64,000 bases of DNA from Doryteuthis pealeii. Its lineage: Eukaryota; Mollusca; Cephalopoda; Myopsida; Loliginidae. Where the stretch lies: assembly GCA_023376005.1 (NCBI GenBank), contig CM042151.1, positions 80,892,199 through 80,956,198 of the forward strand, given 5' to 3'. Positions 37,796-49,370 of this stretch are shown in pieces (positions within the stretch are counted from its first letter, which is position 1; the number at the start of each line of letters is the position of its first letter). The notes beneath the pieces were generated by a model. That model was not told the DNA's origin and ran no database searches. It worked only from the letters and a program-made list of their open reading frames with translations. The translations under genes and the position numbers were made by a program.

Positions 37796-38630
37796 TTACT
37801 TACTTATAAACTCAAGCAGTGATGTACAAGGTGAAGATTATTACCTGTTTCAGAGTACAAAAATTGATTTGGTTTGGTTTATTTAACGACATATCAACAA
37901 CTATATGGGTCATTTAATGCTGAAGATTGTAACGATAACTATATTTTCAATGCTTTATTGTATTTTTCGAAATTGCACTTATATTTGTCTAATCATTCAC
38001 TTATAAATATTTGCAAAAGAAGGTTATCTTCAAGATATGCACTCCCAAGTTTTTCAGTTTAAAAAAAAAAGAATGCTCTATCTGCAGTTTAATGTCATAC
38101 CCAGGACACTCCTTTTTTTTGGGGGGGGGGGGTACCACCCTTCTTCAAGGATACAGTCAGCATATCTTACTATCATTACTCAGTGATGCTGATAGCTTTT
38201 TAATTTAGTGCATCCTGGGACTCACATATTTGCTTTAAATGAGTCCTCAGGAAAAGTTCCAACTAAAGTTTCTTAATAGAGTGTAGGGTTTATTGAAGTC
38301 AGTAAGTCTATTGTTGGTTTGAATAACAGCAGCTAACTAAATACAACTTAAGCAGTGTCCAAAACAGTTGGTATATATAGAAATCAAGAATGACCCATTC
38401 ATGAATTTGGGTGATTTGGGTCATTATTCCTTGAGTTCTGATTGGCTGCTTGATTTGAATGACATTGTGGAGTCTTATATATATCCTGTCATTCTGCTGT
38501 AGACTTTGTGACTATTCAGGTTTGTATGTAAGTTACAACCGTTTGTTGCCTTGTCTTCCCAGTTCGACGGTAATTGGAACTTTAATTATTCTTCAGGGTT
38601 TTTATTTATGCTCTGGGGAAATAACAAAAT

Positions 38631-38691
38631 AACGAATTACACAGGATAGGTTACAAGTGTCTAACTTGTAACCTATCCTGTGTAATTCGTT
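38631..38691. repeat. Perfect 27-bp hairpin with 7-nt loop
   Basis: Positions 38631-38657 are the exact reverse complement of 38665-38691, with the loop tgtctaa at 38658-38664. There is no T-run to suggest a terminator. It could be the remnant of a small fold-back element or a transcribed hairpin. The left-arm copy at 4438-4500 is imperfect. Confidence 0.85.
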
Positions 38692-39059
38692 TCCAAGAAA
38701 ATATTGAAATATATTTACAGTTAACTTGAAATGGTGAGGGAAGAAAAAAGAAAAACACTGGGATGCATGAATATGATTTTACTGCATCTTTTTAAATTTT
38801 TATGCCTCAGGGACACAGGATATGTACCTATCAGCATCTCTGATTACTGTTATATGGTAGGATTCATGCAATTTTTTAAACACTAGCCATGCATGAGATT
38901 TGGTTTGTACATGGTTCCTCACTCTTATGATCCTTGTGTTCGACTGACATGGTGGGATGTCAGTAAATACTCCCTCGTCCGGCAATACAAAATAGCTTTA
39001 ATAGATGTAAAATGTAATAGATGTATCACCAATTGTCTAGATGAGATTTTGAAGAAATT

Positions 39060-39460
39060 GGAATCTATGATTTCCTGGATGTTATCTTTTAATGTATTTT
39101 AAATGTTTTGTCCATCACTGAATGAAACTTTCTATGCAAAGAGCAGAATTTGTTTTCTTTTTTATTCAATGACATTTAACAAAGTACTGCTCATTGATTT
39201 TTTAAATATGTATTTGATTTAAGAAATTTTAATTTTTTTTATTCCTTCATTACATTATCTCCTGGCATGTATAAGTGAACCCGGTTGGCTGTTTAAAATG
39301 CAGATCTGAGTTCAATCTTCTTTTTTTTTTTAAAATTTTCATTTGTATTTTAGATCAGAATTGCAAAACTTACTGAAAAATTTCTCATGATCATAGAAGT
39401 ATTTAGCTGAAGGAATAAAAGTAGAGAATTGGTAATGAAAGTATCCCAGTATCATTATTA
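39060..39460. other. Unique flank, no gene seen
   Basis: First sequence after the inverted repeat ends. AT-rich with poly-T runs; no coding call. Confidence 0.5.
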
Positions 39461-39469
39461 CAGTCAAGT

Positions 39470-39650
39470 CATGCTGATATCATTGGTTCCCACTAGATCA
39501 CCTAAGTTAACAGCAATGAGCCTGTTCAATACTTAATTGGGTGACCAATTAAGCAATAGCAGTATCCACCATTTGAAAAAAACAAAATATCTTCGGCATA
39601 AAATAACCCAATAAGGGTTGACGTGCCATAAAATCCAACAAACTAACCAA
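39470..39650 (+). mobile_element. 5S-headed SINE
   Basis: 5S-like head: cctaagttaacagcaatgag followed by ttcaatacttaattgggtga. The tail is aaaataacccaataagggtt with ttgacgtgccataaaatcc, the same tail type as at 33760-33790. Confidence 0.65.
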
Positions 39651-39714
39651 TCAACCTAATATCTTTGATTTAGAAGAAATTCAACTCTTTATGATTAACT
39701 GTTTTCTGTGTACA

Positions 39715-39805
39715 CTTGTAAGACACATACACACACACATATATACATATACATATATATACAAAACACATATGTATATATACATATATACATACATATA
39801 TAGGA
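39715..39805. repeat. (TA)/(CA)-type microsatellite
   Basis: Mixed acac/atac/atat repeats immediately 3' of the zinc-finger stop codon. Confidence 0.85.
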
Positions 39806-39807
39806 AA

Positions 39808-40602
39808 TCATTCACCCAAAGCATTCTCAACCAGATGTGTCTGCATGTGTCTTTTTAAAGTTGATTTGATAGCAAACGTAGATCCACACTCTTCACAACA
39901 ATGTGGTTTCTCTCCGGTGTGTATTCGAATATGTTGGTTTAAATTTGACTTTCTTTTGAAGCAAGATCCACACATTTCACAAGTATATGGTTTCTCTCCA
40001 GTGTGTATTCGTATGTGTTCCACCAAATGTGTCCTCTGTGAAAATGCTGAACCACACACCTTGCAGGAATATGGTTTCTCTCCAGTGTGTGTTCGCATGT
40101 GCTCTTTTAAAACCCAGCTGTTTGAAAATGCAGATTTGCATAATTCACAAGGGTAAGGTTTTTCTCCAGTGTGTGTTCGCATGTGTCTTTTCAAATCTGA
40201 ATTAACTAAGAATGCAGATCCACACACTTCGCATGCATATCGTTTCACTCCAGTATGAATTTGCATATGTCCCATCAAATGTGATTTCAAAGAAAATGCG
40301 GCTGCACAAATTTCACAAATATGTGGTTTCTCTCCTGTGTGTTTTTGCAAGTGGAGCACCAAAGATGGCTTAAGTGAAAAGGAAGATCCACATACTTCAC
40401 AATGATATGGTTTCTCTCCAGTGTGTTTTCTTCTGTGACGTGTCAAATGTGAATTTTGTGAAAAGGAAATTCCACAAAATTCACAAGAATATGGTTTTTC
40501 TCCAGTATGTGTTCGAATATGAACTTGCAATATTGAATTTCTAGAAAACACAGATCCACAAATTTCACAGTGGTGATTTTTTGGTTGATTTTTGTTACTC
40601 AT
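39808..40602 (-). CDS. C2H2 zinc-finger protein, 9 fingers, intact
   Basis: The 264-residue product starts at ATG 40602 ([15 protein letters not shown]) and ends with a TGA at 39810-39808. The frame can be extended 8 codons to a TTG, but an in-frame TAA lies just upstream, so ATG 40602 is preferred. Nine fingers follow one another with almost no other sequence. Each has C-x2-C-x12-H-x3-H and most are joined by HTGEKP linkers; linker 4 reads HTGVKR. A nine-residue tail follows the last finger. No KRAB, BTB or SCAN domain is present. Family knowledge: such tandem arrays bind DNA in the nucleus, each finger reading about 3 bp. A splice acceptor 98 nt upstream suggests a non-coding first exon. 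No target can be inferred. It is the best-preserved gene in the window. Confidence 0.93.
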   Translation of the reverse strand: MSNKNQPKNHHCEICGSVFSRNSILQVHIRTHTGEKPYSCEFCGISFSQNSHLTRHRRKHTGEKPYHCEVCGSSFSLKPSLVLHLQKHTGEKPHICEICAAAFSLKSHLMGHMQIHTGVKRYACEVCGSAFLVNSDLKRHMRTHTGEKPYPCELCKSAFSNSWVLKEHMRTHTGEKPYSCKVCGSAFSQRTHLVEHIRIHTGEKPYTCEMCGSCFKRKSNLNQHIRIHTGEKPHCCEECGSTFAIKSTLKRHMQTHLVENALGE

Positions 40603-40697
40603 ATTTTCAAAAATTTGACCAATCAAAATTCCGACGTTTTCTTAGTTCATGTGAGCAGAATGCATGAATTCATTTCTCTTCTACCATGTTGGAACAT

Positions 40698-40700
40698 CTG
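40698..40700 (-). other. Splice acceptor of zinc-finger exon
   Basis: Minus strand reads ttatttttattcacag then ATGTTCCAACATGG. The exon start resembles those of the neighbouring zinc-finger genes. An in-frame stop between here and the ATG means this stretch is 5' UTR. Confidence 0.75.
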
Positions 40701-40779
40701 TGAATAAAAATAAAATATATTCAAATTTATCCTATATATATATATATAATATATATGTGTATTTAGGCAGCATTTTTTC

Positions 40780-40975
40780 TTGTAGTCATATATTGTTAAA
40801 TAATGCAGCCATCTTCTGTCTGCAAGTTTTGTCCTTTGTTTTTTCGTATTGCCGGATTATTTTTGTAATATCTGGCGAAAATTGGCTGATGTATTTACCA
40901 TATGTCATAGACCAAGTACTTTCTGCCCTATTGTGGGCCATCTTCAAGGTATTTTTGAAACGGTACAACAATGGG
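40780..40975 (-). repeat. Hairpin retroelement tail upstream of zinc-finger gene
   Basis: Minus strand has accttgaagatggcccaca, gggcagaaagtacttgg and an A-rich end at gacagaagatggc. It corresponds in position and sequence to the tail at 27225-27380 upstream of the 26-kb zinc-finger gene, suggesting both were duplicated together. Confidence 0.55.
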
Positions 40976-40989
40976 CTATTCCATTTATA

Positions 40990-41080
40990 TAGGTTGTGTT
41001 TATTATTGTTGTTGTTATTATTATTAGTGTTATTATTATTATTGTCATTATTATTACTACTTTTGCTATTATAATTTTAT
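40990..41080. repeat. (ATT/GTT)n microsatellite
   Basis: Imperfect trinucleotide tract (tta/ttg/att). It produces a spurious Leu-rich open frame that is not a gene. Confidence 0.9.
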
Positions 41081-41179
41081 AGTAATTATAGGCATTTTAG
41101 AATGTTGGTGCTATTATCGTTGTTTACATGATTGTGTATCTATAATGGTAGTGTTATCGTTAAGTATTTATATATATAT

Positions 41180-41362
41180 AAGTAAAAATATAACAAAAGA
41201 CTTAGAATTTTTGTATTATAGTCTATTTCAAGGAAGTTTAGACAAAGTGTCTAACTCTCTCAAATCATCAGATGGGAGAGTTAGACACTTTGTCTAAGCT
41301 TCCTTGAAATAGACTATAATGCAAAAATTCTAAGTCTTTTGTTATATTTTTACTTATAAATT
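41180..41362. mobile_element. Hairpin MITE, about 180 bp
   Basis: Long inverted repeat: aagtaaaaatataacaaaag and onward on the left is matched by its reverse complement ending in cttttgttatatttttactt. A short centre (ctcaaatcatcagatgg) separates arms of about 80 bp. No coding capacity. Confidence 0.85.
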
Positions 41363-41454
41363 TGCTCTGTGACTCTAACAATAAGAGCACACACTGAGCT
41401 CTTTTTTTTTTTTTTAAAATTCTATGTTGTAAGGAAGATTTCTTCTCTGGACTT

Positions 41455-41485
41455 ATTTATATATATATATATATATATATATTAT
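41455..41485. repeat. (TA)n microsatellite
   Basis: Perfect or near-perfect TA repeat between AT-rich flanks. Confidence 0.85.
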
Positions 41486-41719
41486 ATGAAGACATTATAA
41501 ACTCTCTAATTAGGATTATTCAATAATTGAATATATATGTCCTATATATCACATATAAAACTCTATGAATTAACTGAAGAATATAAGTTTCACCACGTGG
41601 GTTGATAGGGTTGGGATGTTTTATATATCTATTAATAATGGAGATTTGCTTTGAGTTTTGTCTGTAACAAAAATGAAGTCACTGCTTACATCACATTACC
41701 CAAAATCATCATAACATAG

Positions 41720-42035
41720 AATAAATACACTCAAAATTTGAACATGCAACATTAAACAGTCCTCATTGTTTTTTAAAACAAGTTTTAATAAATACATGAC
41801 TGGTATTATATATCTATATATAGTTTGTTTTTTTTTTAATACATATTCAAAGTTTACATTTCAAATTGTTTTATTTTTTAATACTGTAATGAATTTGATG
41901 ATTTTTACTTACTTAGGGTACAAACTCGCTGATATTGAATTTTTTACTCCCATCCCTCAGGCAATATGTTTCAAAAATCTATTTTTACATCGCCCGAAGG
42001 GTGTTTTTTTATTTTGTACTAGTTATATATTATTT
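41720..42035 (+). repeat. Diverged copy of 28681-29215
   Basis: Shares in the same order the blocks acactcaaaatttga, attgttttttaaaac, taataaatacat, ggtattatata, aaattgttttatt, ctcaggcaa or tcaggcaaaa and gcccg-aagg. Each copy lies 1-3 kb upstream of a minus-strand zinc-finger gene and is followed by a family C SINE, so this is a diverged segmental duplicate. Confidence 0.7.
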
Positions 42036-42044
42036 ACTACTAGT

Positions 42045-42180
42045 AGTGAGTGATTAGCAAGATAGTCTTGCAGATCCATTACTTCTGAATAGCAACTTTG
42101 ATTCTCGCTGATTGCCCTAAACTTGTGATCTTGTGTCACATCTTACCTGTGGCAAATGGGTTGGGTAAATACCTACTACT
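42045..42180 (+). mobile_element. tRNA-headed SINE, family C
   Basis: Matches 29325-29455: gattagcaagatagtcttgc head, cttgtgatcttgtgtcacat body and gcaaatgggttgggtaaata tail. Confidence 0.65.
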
Positions 42181-42239
42181 ATAAACAAACTATGATGTAG
42201 CTGTGATCAGAGAAAATAAAATCTGTGTGTGTGTATATA

Positions 42240-42960
42240 TAACATCATCAAGTTGTGATGACAGCAAGGATTCCTGTCTCTATCAATCATCACCCCAGGC
42301 AAGTCTGCAGCATAACATCCAGTGTCTGCACAGAGCTGCTTTATGTAAGTTTTTGCTGGTTTGCTAGCACTGGTGTGTTTATATTGGAGGGTTTGTGTTA
42401 TAGAAGATGTAGCAATCGTCTGCTCCTGCTGGGATGGACATGAGCCAAAAGGGTTATCTTCCCTTGCTGCCAGCTTTTTGCCTATAGGTGGCTGGGGTAT
42501 TTAAGCAGTTGCCCGGGAAAAGTCTCTCTCTTTCACTCAGTCCAGCAACTACTAAGCATAGGCTAAACACATGGTGTCAATGTTCATTAAATGGGGGTCT
42601 TTGCTTCCCAACCAGCAGTAAGTGACTTATTTCTTCATGAACTCTGTATCACTTCTTTCTGTATCTATTTATGGCATTGTATCTTGTCATGTATGTATGT
42701 TTTCCTTGTGCTCAGATAAATAAAATCTGCATTTGTTATTATATATAACTTCTTTGTCAGATTATTTTATGTACATATATGTACCCACGTTGGAAGATTA
42801 CTCTGAGCCTTCTAACTCTGTATCACTTCTTTAATACAGTCCTATCTCTTTCTGTATCCATGTATCATATTGTATCTTGTCATGTACGTATGTCTTTCTC
42901 TATGAGCTCAGACAAATAAAGTCTGCATTAGTCATTATGGAAGTAAATATGGAAATAAAT
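42240..42960 (+). mobile_element. Candidate LTR-like element end
   Basis: A TATA-like gggtatttaagcag near 42493 is followed by tctctctctttcactcag. Two similar units, about 42605-42795 and 42796-42960, each have a caga(t/c)aaataaa polyadenylation-like motif. No TG...CA boundaries were settled. It could also be a duplicated promoter plus 3' end. Confidence 0.35.
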
Positions 42961-42961
42961 C

Positions 42962-43235
42962 CGACAATATTAAGAAATTTGAAAAAACAAGTGTTCCAAA
43001 AATAAGATGAATTTATTTATCGACGCTTAAATGTTTTGGTTTCTTTAAACCTTCATCAGGATGTTTCATAAATGACAGGAGATAAAAAAAAATCTCCTGT
43101 CATTTATAAAACATCCATTAATTTCTTCACCCCATAATACATCCTGATGAAGGTTTAAAGAAACCAAAACATTTAAGCGTCGATAAATAAATTCATCTTA
43201 TTTTTGGAACACTTGTTTTTTCAAATTTCTTAATT
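42962..43235. mobile_element. Fold-back element, about 270 bp
   Basis: Left arm 42966-43070 (gaaaaaacaagtgttccaaa, atttatttatcgacgcttaa, cttcatcagg). Right arm holds the reverse complement up to about 43233. The centre carries a smaller hairpin (aggagat...atctcct). One arm has an extra ~35-nt insertion around 43110-43145. Confidence 0.8.
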
Positions 43236-43659
43236 AGTTATTATATATAACTTCTTTGTCAGATTATTTCATGTACATATATGTACCTATGTTGAGCCTT
43301 CTAACGTATCATATGAATCATATCAATTCTTATAGTGATAACTGAATGTATAGCTGGAATTTTTTGAAGTGCTGATTGCAGGATTTGTTTATTGATATAT
43401 ATTTAGCTAGTTATTCCCAAATTTACTTCTAAGTCATAAGAATTGTCATTGTATAAAAAAAAAAATTGTCGCAAAAAAAAAAAAAAGAAAGAAAATTGCC
43501 AAAACAATCGTAGTAATTGTAACTTAGGAATCCAAAAGTTCAGGATTGTCGATCCAAATGCAACCTAATTCCAAAATGGTATGATATGTTATGCTTCAGC
43601 CTCTAGGAATTAAGTTGAAAAATGTGACACGTGAACATTTGCATTTATTATTAGAGAGG

Positions 43660-44240
43660 AGAATTTTAAGCATCTTGCTTGGACCAAGTATCCAATAGGC
43701 CCCTCAGCTAGAAGCTGTTTTGACAAGAAAACCTTTTGCTTTTTACCGTAAACTCCTGGTTGTTTGTTTACAAACAACAGGCGATTTTTTTGCATTAGAA
43801 TTTCACTGTAAGATTTTTTAAAAGTTTGTTCATGTATATTTACAACCCAAAGGCATGTTTTTATACTAAAATAGTTTCGATTTTAATAAAAAAGATTTAG
43901 TTACTTCATGTTGTTGTTAATTCAATAGGTTTTTTTTTTTAATTATACAACTTTAAACAAAAATCACATTATTATATTAAAAACACATATCTATATTAAA
44001 TTTGTTTTTTTTTTTAATCAGAAGAGAAATGCAAATATGTTTATTTAAATGAAAATGAATTTACAAAATATTTTTATGTTTATTCAAGTAAAAGGATGTT
44101 GTTCAGAAATGGTATCACGCAATTTATAATGTTTATTTTCCATGCACCTCTCGTACAACAACATGAAGTTTACGGTGAAAAGCAAAAGGGGTTCATTTCA
44201 AAACAGCTCCCAGCTAGGGTGCCTATTGGATACCTGATCC
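43660..44240. mobile_element. Long-TIR nonautonomous element, about 580 bp
   Basis: Left end ggaccaagtatccaatagg, right end cctattggatacctgatcc. Arms of about 150-200 bp contain tgctttttaccgtaaactcc against its reverse complement. Related to 63085-63620. No transposase. Confidence 0.7.
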
Positions 44241-45194
44241 TCTTTCTCTAATAAAAATCTCATTATAAAACACTATTTTTGTATTTTTTCATCAATTTCT
44301 ATGATGGCTACTTTATTATTGTAAGATTTTTCAAAAACTGATTTTAAATATTTTCTGTAAACAGCTGAACAAGACACTTAAATATTGACTTTTAAGCTGT
44401 CTGAAGTCAGCAAAGATAATTCTTATACCAAATTTTCATGCTCTTTACCAGCAAATAAGAAGAAAAGATTTAAATATTTGCAAATGTGTGATTGCACTTA
44501 CCTTATGAAAACAGCTATTTAAAAAATAAAAATAAATAGAACAAATTGATCAAAACACAATAGTTCAAATATAAACAGGTAACATGACGCTGAACATAAC
44601 ATGAAGCTGAATATTTTTCAACTTTATTTTTTTTCATCCAGGCATCATTGGGGTACGAGAAAAGATTTGGTAAGCAGGCAAAAGCTGCTCTATTTACCCA
44701 AACTTTTATTGTTCCCCAATGATACCTGCATTGGGAAAATAAGGTCTAAAAATTTTGATTTAGTTACCCTTATTGCACTTTTAACCTGGACTACAAAATC
44801 AACCAAAAATATTTTCTTCAATTAAACCTAATAATACTTTTCCCTTGTGTTACATAACTGTTCGTCATACTATCAATCTTTCACAGTGTAGAAAATATTA
44901 TTTGAATTCATATCTGGACGGTCAGATTTGATTGATGTTTCATAACCTTAGTTTCACCCAGTGCTTCCTGTTTTGTGAGGCAAGTGTAAGAGGATAGGCA
45001 GTCTCTTGCTGTCGAGATGGGAAAATGTGTTAGCTAGATTCTCGCTCCACATGTGGTTAAGGATCCAGACTTAAGTTAAATAAAATGTGAATTCACTAAA
45101 AGAAATGTCTTGAGTTGGTTACTAAAAACAAACCAACCAGGACATTCCATCCAGCATCTTAAGAAGTTAAGAAGAAGAAACAGCTAAGAAAAAG

Positions 45195-45815
45195 GAGGGT
45201 CATTCCATGTCAATTCACCAGAGCATTAGGAGTTAGGAAATACTCCGCACATAGAAAGAAAAAAAACAAAAAAAAAAACATTCTGAACTTGCAGGGTCAT
45301 ATCTTCTAGAGAAGATTTGAACCCCTCACAAAATTCTTTGGTGAACTTAGACAGGCATAGTAGATGTTAGGAAAAAATGTGAAAATTGAAGACACATTTT
45401 CTACAGATTGACCATAAGCTACATGGTTGAAAAGTTGTTGATTTTGGAGTCATGCATTTGTGTGAGCAAAATAAAATTTTCTATCAGGTATAGGGTTAAA
45501 ATGGATATTTGGATTCTACAGTCCTTATTTGCCCTACATATCAAATTTCAAAAATATTGAATGTATGGAAGTATTTTTTAAATTAAAAAAAAAAGACTGA
45601 GATTCTGCAACACCGTGCGGCCTTAATTTAGAGGCAAAATAGGAAAATTATATTCCACCCTCTAAAACTGGAATGGTAAGGTCTAGCACAAAATAATTTG
45701 ACACACTTTCCTAACTCATGAAGGGAAAATTTGTGCCAAAATTTCAAGTAATTAGGTGTGGGTGGGTGCTGATTTCAACTTTTTGCAGGTGTTTTGACAT
45801 GAAATAACCCAGGAT
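45195..45815. mobile_element. TIR element, about 620 bp
   Basis: Left end gggtcattccatgtcaattc, right end (reverse complement) tgggttatttcatgtcaaaa. Ends resemble the 24112-24493 MITE. AT-rich interior without a coding frame. Confidence 0.5.
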
Positions 45816-46599
45816 CAACCTTTAGTTAGATACCTCAATAGACGAACTCAGCCTAAGCTACTAAATAAGAAGAAATACAGAAGTTGCTATTCAGGAGTAA
45901 GAAGAAATACCAGTCCAAGCTATAAGATGAAGTATAAACTAGACAAGAAACATAAGTAAAAGATTAAGATTATTATGAGGAATACAAACATAGGTATTTC
46001 TCATATGATAGTATACTTCATGTGTCCAGATGTACATACTATAAGAGGTCCACAGAGTGTTAACTCTGGTTCTTATAAAACATTGGGCTACTTAAAGATA
46101 AGTACCCAATGCGGAATACTTCAGTTATGAAAACAACAAACGCGTTAGTTACATTTATATAACTTTATTATAACATATTAGGGGAACAAAGTTCCCCAGG
46201 CTATATAATGTCACAAGTCTCCAAACATACACAATAGTGTTAATAGACAAAGTGGTAACCACTTACTGTAAGTAGAGGCTGTAGCGTCTGGTGTGCACCA
46301 TAGGTGTCTGCTGGAGAGAGATGACAAGCATGTCTAGGCTTGTTCAGTGCATCGGAAGAAGAGCTTTCTCTCCTTGCGTTCCTGTGTCACGTGACCAAAA
46401 TAGCGTCTCCTGACACGGAAGATTCACCAAAACCCTCAGACAAGAGAGACTGCCCTTACAATACCAAGACAGGTATAAATATATACCATTTATGTAAAGA
46501 GATGGTATACAACAATACAAATCATATTGCCTGCAAAATTTTGACAAAGTACACAGCACAATATTAGTACCACATTTCATTATGGAATTGAAAATTGCA

Positions 46600-48340
46600 A
46601 AGTAACAGAAATGATAACAATATACAAATAAAATATTTCTCTTCTATTGATTTTGCTATGAAAAAATCAGAAATCATTAATAACCCTCAAATTTGGAGAG
46701 CTAAAAATTTACGTAACTCGACCAATTTTTTGAATTATCAACTCAATTTTGGGGATTGTCTTACTTTAACATAGTCAACATCTGGACAATATTTCAGAAA
46801 AATTAAAGTGTATGGTTGACATGACCTGGATGATTTGGCATGAAACTAACCAAATATGATAATGGTGCTGTTATAACTAGTTATGCTCTCAAATCTTTGG
46901 GATGTGAGATTAAATCTGTTTAGTACCTTATACATTATTTTCATTACATTTAATTTATTTAATGGTTATAGGATATATAAATTGAAAGTCATAGTAAAAT
47001 AAGTAAGAAAGAAAGACCAGTAAATTATGTAAATAATAATGTAAACATCTATTTAGAATATTAGTTATTTGTTTATATAATTTAAATACTAATAATAACT
47101 ATTGTCATTCACCTTAATAGAGAACCGTATCCTACATTCAATATTCTAATAAAAGAAAAAGAAATGTAAGTATATATTACATTCTTATATATATATTTTT
47201 TTTTATATTATCACAGAAAGTTATTATAGACACCCAACGTGGTGTAATGGTTAGCAAGCTAGTTTCTCAGATCCATTATAACTGAAAGCGAGTTCAATCC
47301 CTACTGGATGCCCCATAAAAAAATGTAAAACAAATGTTAATCCGACCTAGTAGGTTGTCAAGAATTTTTTTCTAACAATTACCAGTTCCAAGATAGGTTG
47401 AATTGCATTCGTATTGATTTTGTTCTCATCCAGAAAGTTTCGACAGTATTTGTTTAAAATTCAATTATTCTATGGTAGAAAAAGTATATTATTATTTGTT
47501 TGAATTATGATATTATTATGTTATTTTTTATCTTATGTCGCTAAACAGTAGAATTACAAATATAAATTACTACTTCCGTAAAGCTTAGAGAATAATTTAT
47601 TTATACTTTAAAATGTTTAAAAAGATAACATAACTTTTCAAACGAAAACTCCAGTATATATTACAATATAATGTGTTTTTTAAACAAGGGTAAATTCTTT
47701 TTATATGCACTTACTTGCGACGTTGAATATTCATTTCCATCGGTAAGATTGAATTCTTTCCTCACTTTAGCTGAAAACAATAATCATAATGATAATAATA
47801 AACATTAAACTAACCTATTTCTCACCTGTTTCATTTGGTTTGTTTTCCTAACAACAATACAGGAAAGGAACAGGAAATGGTAAGTTTCCAGTGTCAATTT
47901 TCTTGGATGCTTCGTTTAATTATTTTCGTAAAAGTCACATTTTTCTCTGAAGAGTAGATTTCAAGGGAGGTAATCAATAAATATTAACAAAAGAAATAAA
48001 CGGTACAATAATTCTTTCTTTCTGTCTTTTACTTTTTTAATATTATTATCCAGAGATCACGAAATTGTAATAGAAAGTTTTATTTTTACAGCAGTTTGCA
48101 AAAAAGTTAATATTTTACGAATTCTTTTTTAACAAAAACATAAAATAATTAAAATGACCACAATCTTTTTTTAAAAAAAAAAAAAAAGAACCTTACTTTT
48201 AATCTATTTATTTAATTAATTATTTATTCGGTTTAATAAGTGTAAGAAACAGCGATTTAAATAAAAAAAAATAAAGGATAAATTCACATCTATAATTGTG
48301 TTTCTTTTTTTTTTTTTTTTAGGGAAATCGATATGCTTGA
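46600..48340. other. No gene seen; repeat fragments
   Basis: 46600-46860 carries a fragment of the gggtaattccatg TIR family (ttactttaacatagtcaaca, gacctggatgatttggcatg). 47230-47320 is a SINE (next entry). The rest is AT-rich with no coding signal. Confidence 0.55.
47230..47320 (+). mobile_element. tRNA-headed SINE, family C, head only
   Basis: caacgtggtgtaatggttag (A-box region) and gcgagttcaatccctac (B-box region) are well kept, with ggatgcccc after them. It lacks a full acceptor stem, so it is not called a tRNA gene. Confidence 0.65.
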
Positions 48341-48350
48341 TAGAAGAATT

Positions 48351-48749
48351 GGCTGAACTTACACAAAGGTGTCAAAAAAGTGACCCAGAAAAAACAGAAC
48401 CCACAAATTTTGTAATAAAACTGTTAATTTCAACTATGGGGTCTAGGGTTAGGGGTTAGGGTTAGGGTTAGGGTTTAGGTTGGGGTTTAGGATTAGTTTA
48501 ATGCGAAAATGAATAAATAATTTGGGTTCTGTGTTTTCTGGGTCACCCTGTATACCGGTGACCCAGAAAAAACAGAACCCACAAATTTTGTAATCAAACT
48601 GTTAATTTTAACTAGGGGGGTTTAGGTTAAGTATAGGGGTTAGGGTTAGGGTTGGGGTTTAAGGTTAGTTTAATGGGAAAATGAATAAATAATTTAGGTA
48701 CTGTTTTTCTGGGTCACCCTAATTTTGACACCTTTGTGCAAGTTCTGCC
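48351..48749. mobile_element. TIR element carrying telomere-like repeats
   Basis: Outer TIRs of about 26 bp (ggctgaacttacacaaaggt against ggcagaacttgcacaaaggt) are flanked by direct repeats GAAGAAT at 48343-48349 and 48750-48756. Inside are two tandem units (48383-48552 and 48558-48720). Each begins tgacccagaaaaaacagaac, has a ttaggg-repeat core, and ends in the reverse complement gttttctgggtcacc. No open frame, so nonautonomous. The 7-8 bp target duplication fits hAT- or similar 7-8-bp-duplicating superfamilies, but the class is not established. Confidence 0.85.
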
Positions 48750-48759
48750 GAAGAATATT

Positions 48760-49370
48760 TTTTACAGAAGACACTAAATCTTTGATCGCCACGTTACATG
48801 CAGTAATGTTCTATTTGTTCTTTTTATTGTTGTTGTTGTTTTGAGATAAGCTGGGTGACGGCGCTAGTCTCGTCCTACTAAATATGATTTGCGGAAGGCA
48901 AGAATTTTCACCTTGACTCTATTACATGGAACAAGATTGTAGACATTTTTTGTCACAAAAACATTTTAGATGAGTTTTTTTAAGTTTTGGCCTCCCACCA
49001 GCATTAATGTCATTTTGCAATTAAATCAAATCCGTCACCTCTATCGCCCCTCTATACACACACTTGGATCTTTCTACTGTCACCAGCGAAACAGTACCAC
49101 CCGCTTTGGATGTGATTGGTTGGAGACTTTTGACACAAAAATATTTTTCAATCTCCATACAAATAACTGAATTATTAAATAAATAACTTCTTGCCGGTTT
49201 TTTTTTCCTTCTTTTTTTTCTTTTTTCTTTTTATTTATTTATTTTTTGAGAATGAGAAATATGATTACATACATTTGGAAAAATTGACATCCACCTTACC
49301 TGGGTTCTAGAATATGCTTACTGTATCTCCATGCGAAAGGGTATGACACCCCTCCCCCCCCCAAAAAAAA
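48760..49370. other. No gene seen
   Basis: Mixed sequence with a GTT run near 48830 and a CT/T-rich tract near 49200. No conserved coding frame. Confidence 0.55.

Larger units (their letters stand above)
42541..46580 (+). repeat. Cleaner copy of segment duplicated at 1-3969
   Basis: Same order and orientation as 1-3969 but generally more complete, and here embedded in continuous sequence. No protein-coding gene seen apart from short low-complexity frames. Confidence 0.85.

Noticed and set aside
39845..40205. Plus-strand Cys-rich frames opposite the zinc-finger genes
   Set aside because: Antisense shadows of the repeated finger/linker coding sequence (Cys-Val-Phe-type repeats). The same occurs at 55819-56264 and 26158-26650.
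40664..41074. 136-codon open frame ending in a long Leu run
   Set aside because: It is made of a TA-rich flank, a retroelement hairpin tail (antisense) and an (ATT/GTT)n microsatellite. No domain and low complexity.
48437..48672. Interstitial telomere as evidence of chromosome fusion
   Set aside because: The TTAGGG runs are short, duplicated, and bounded by inverted repeats and a target duplication, so a mobile element explains them better.
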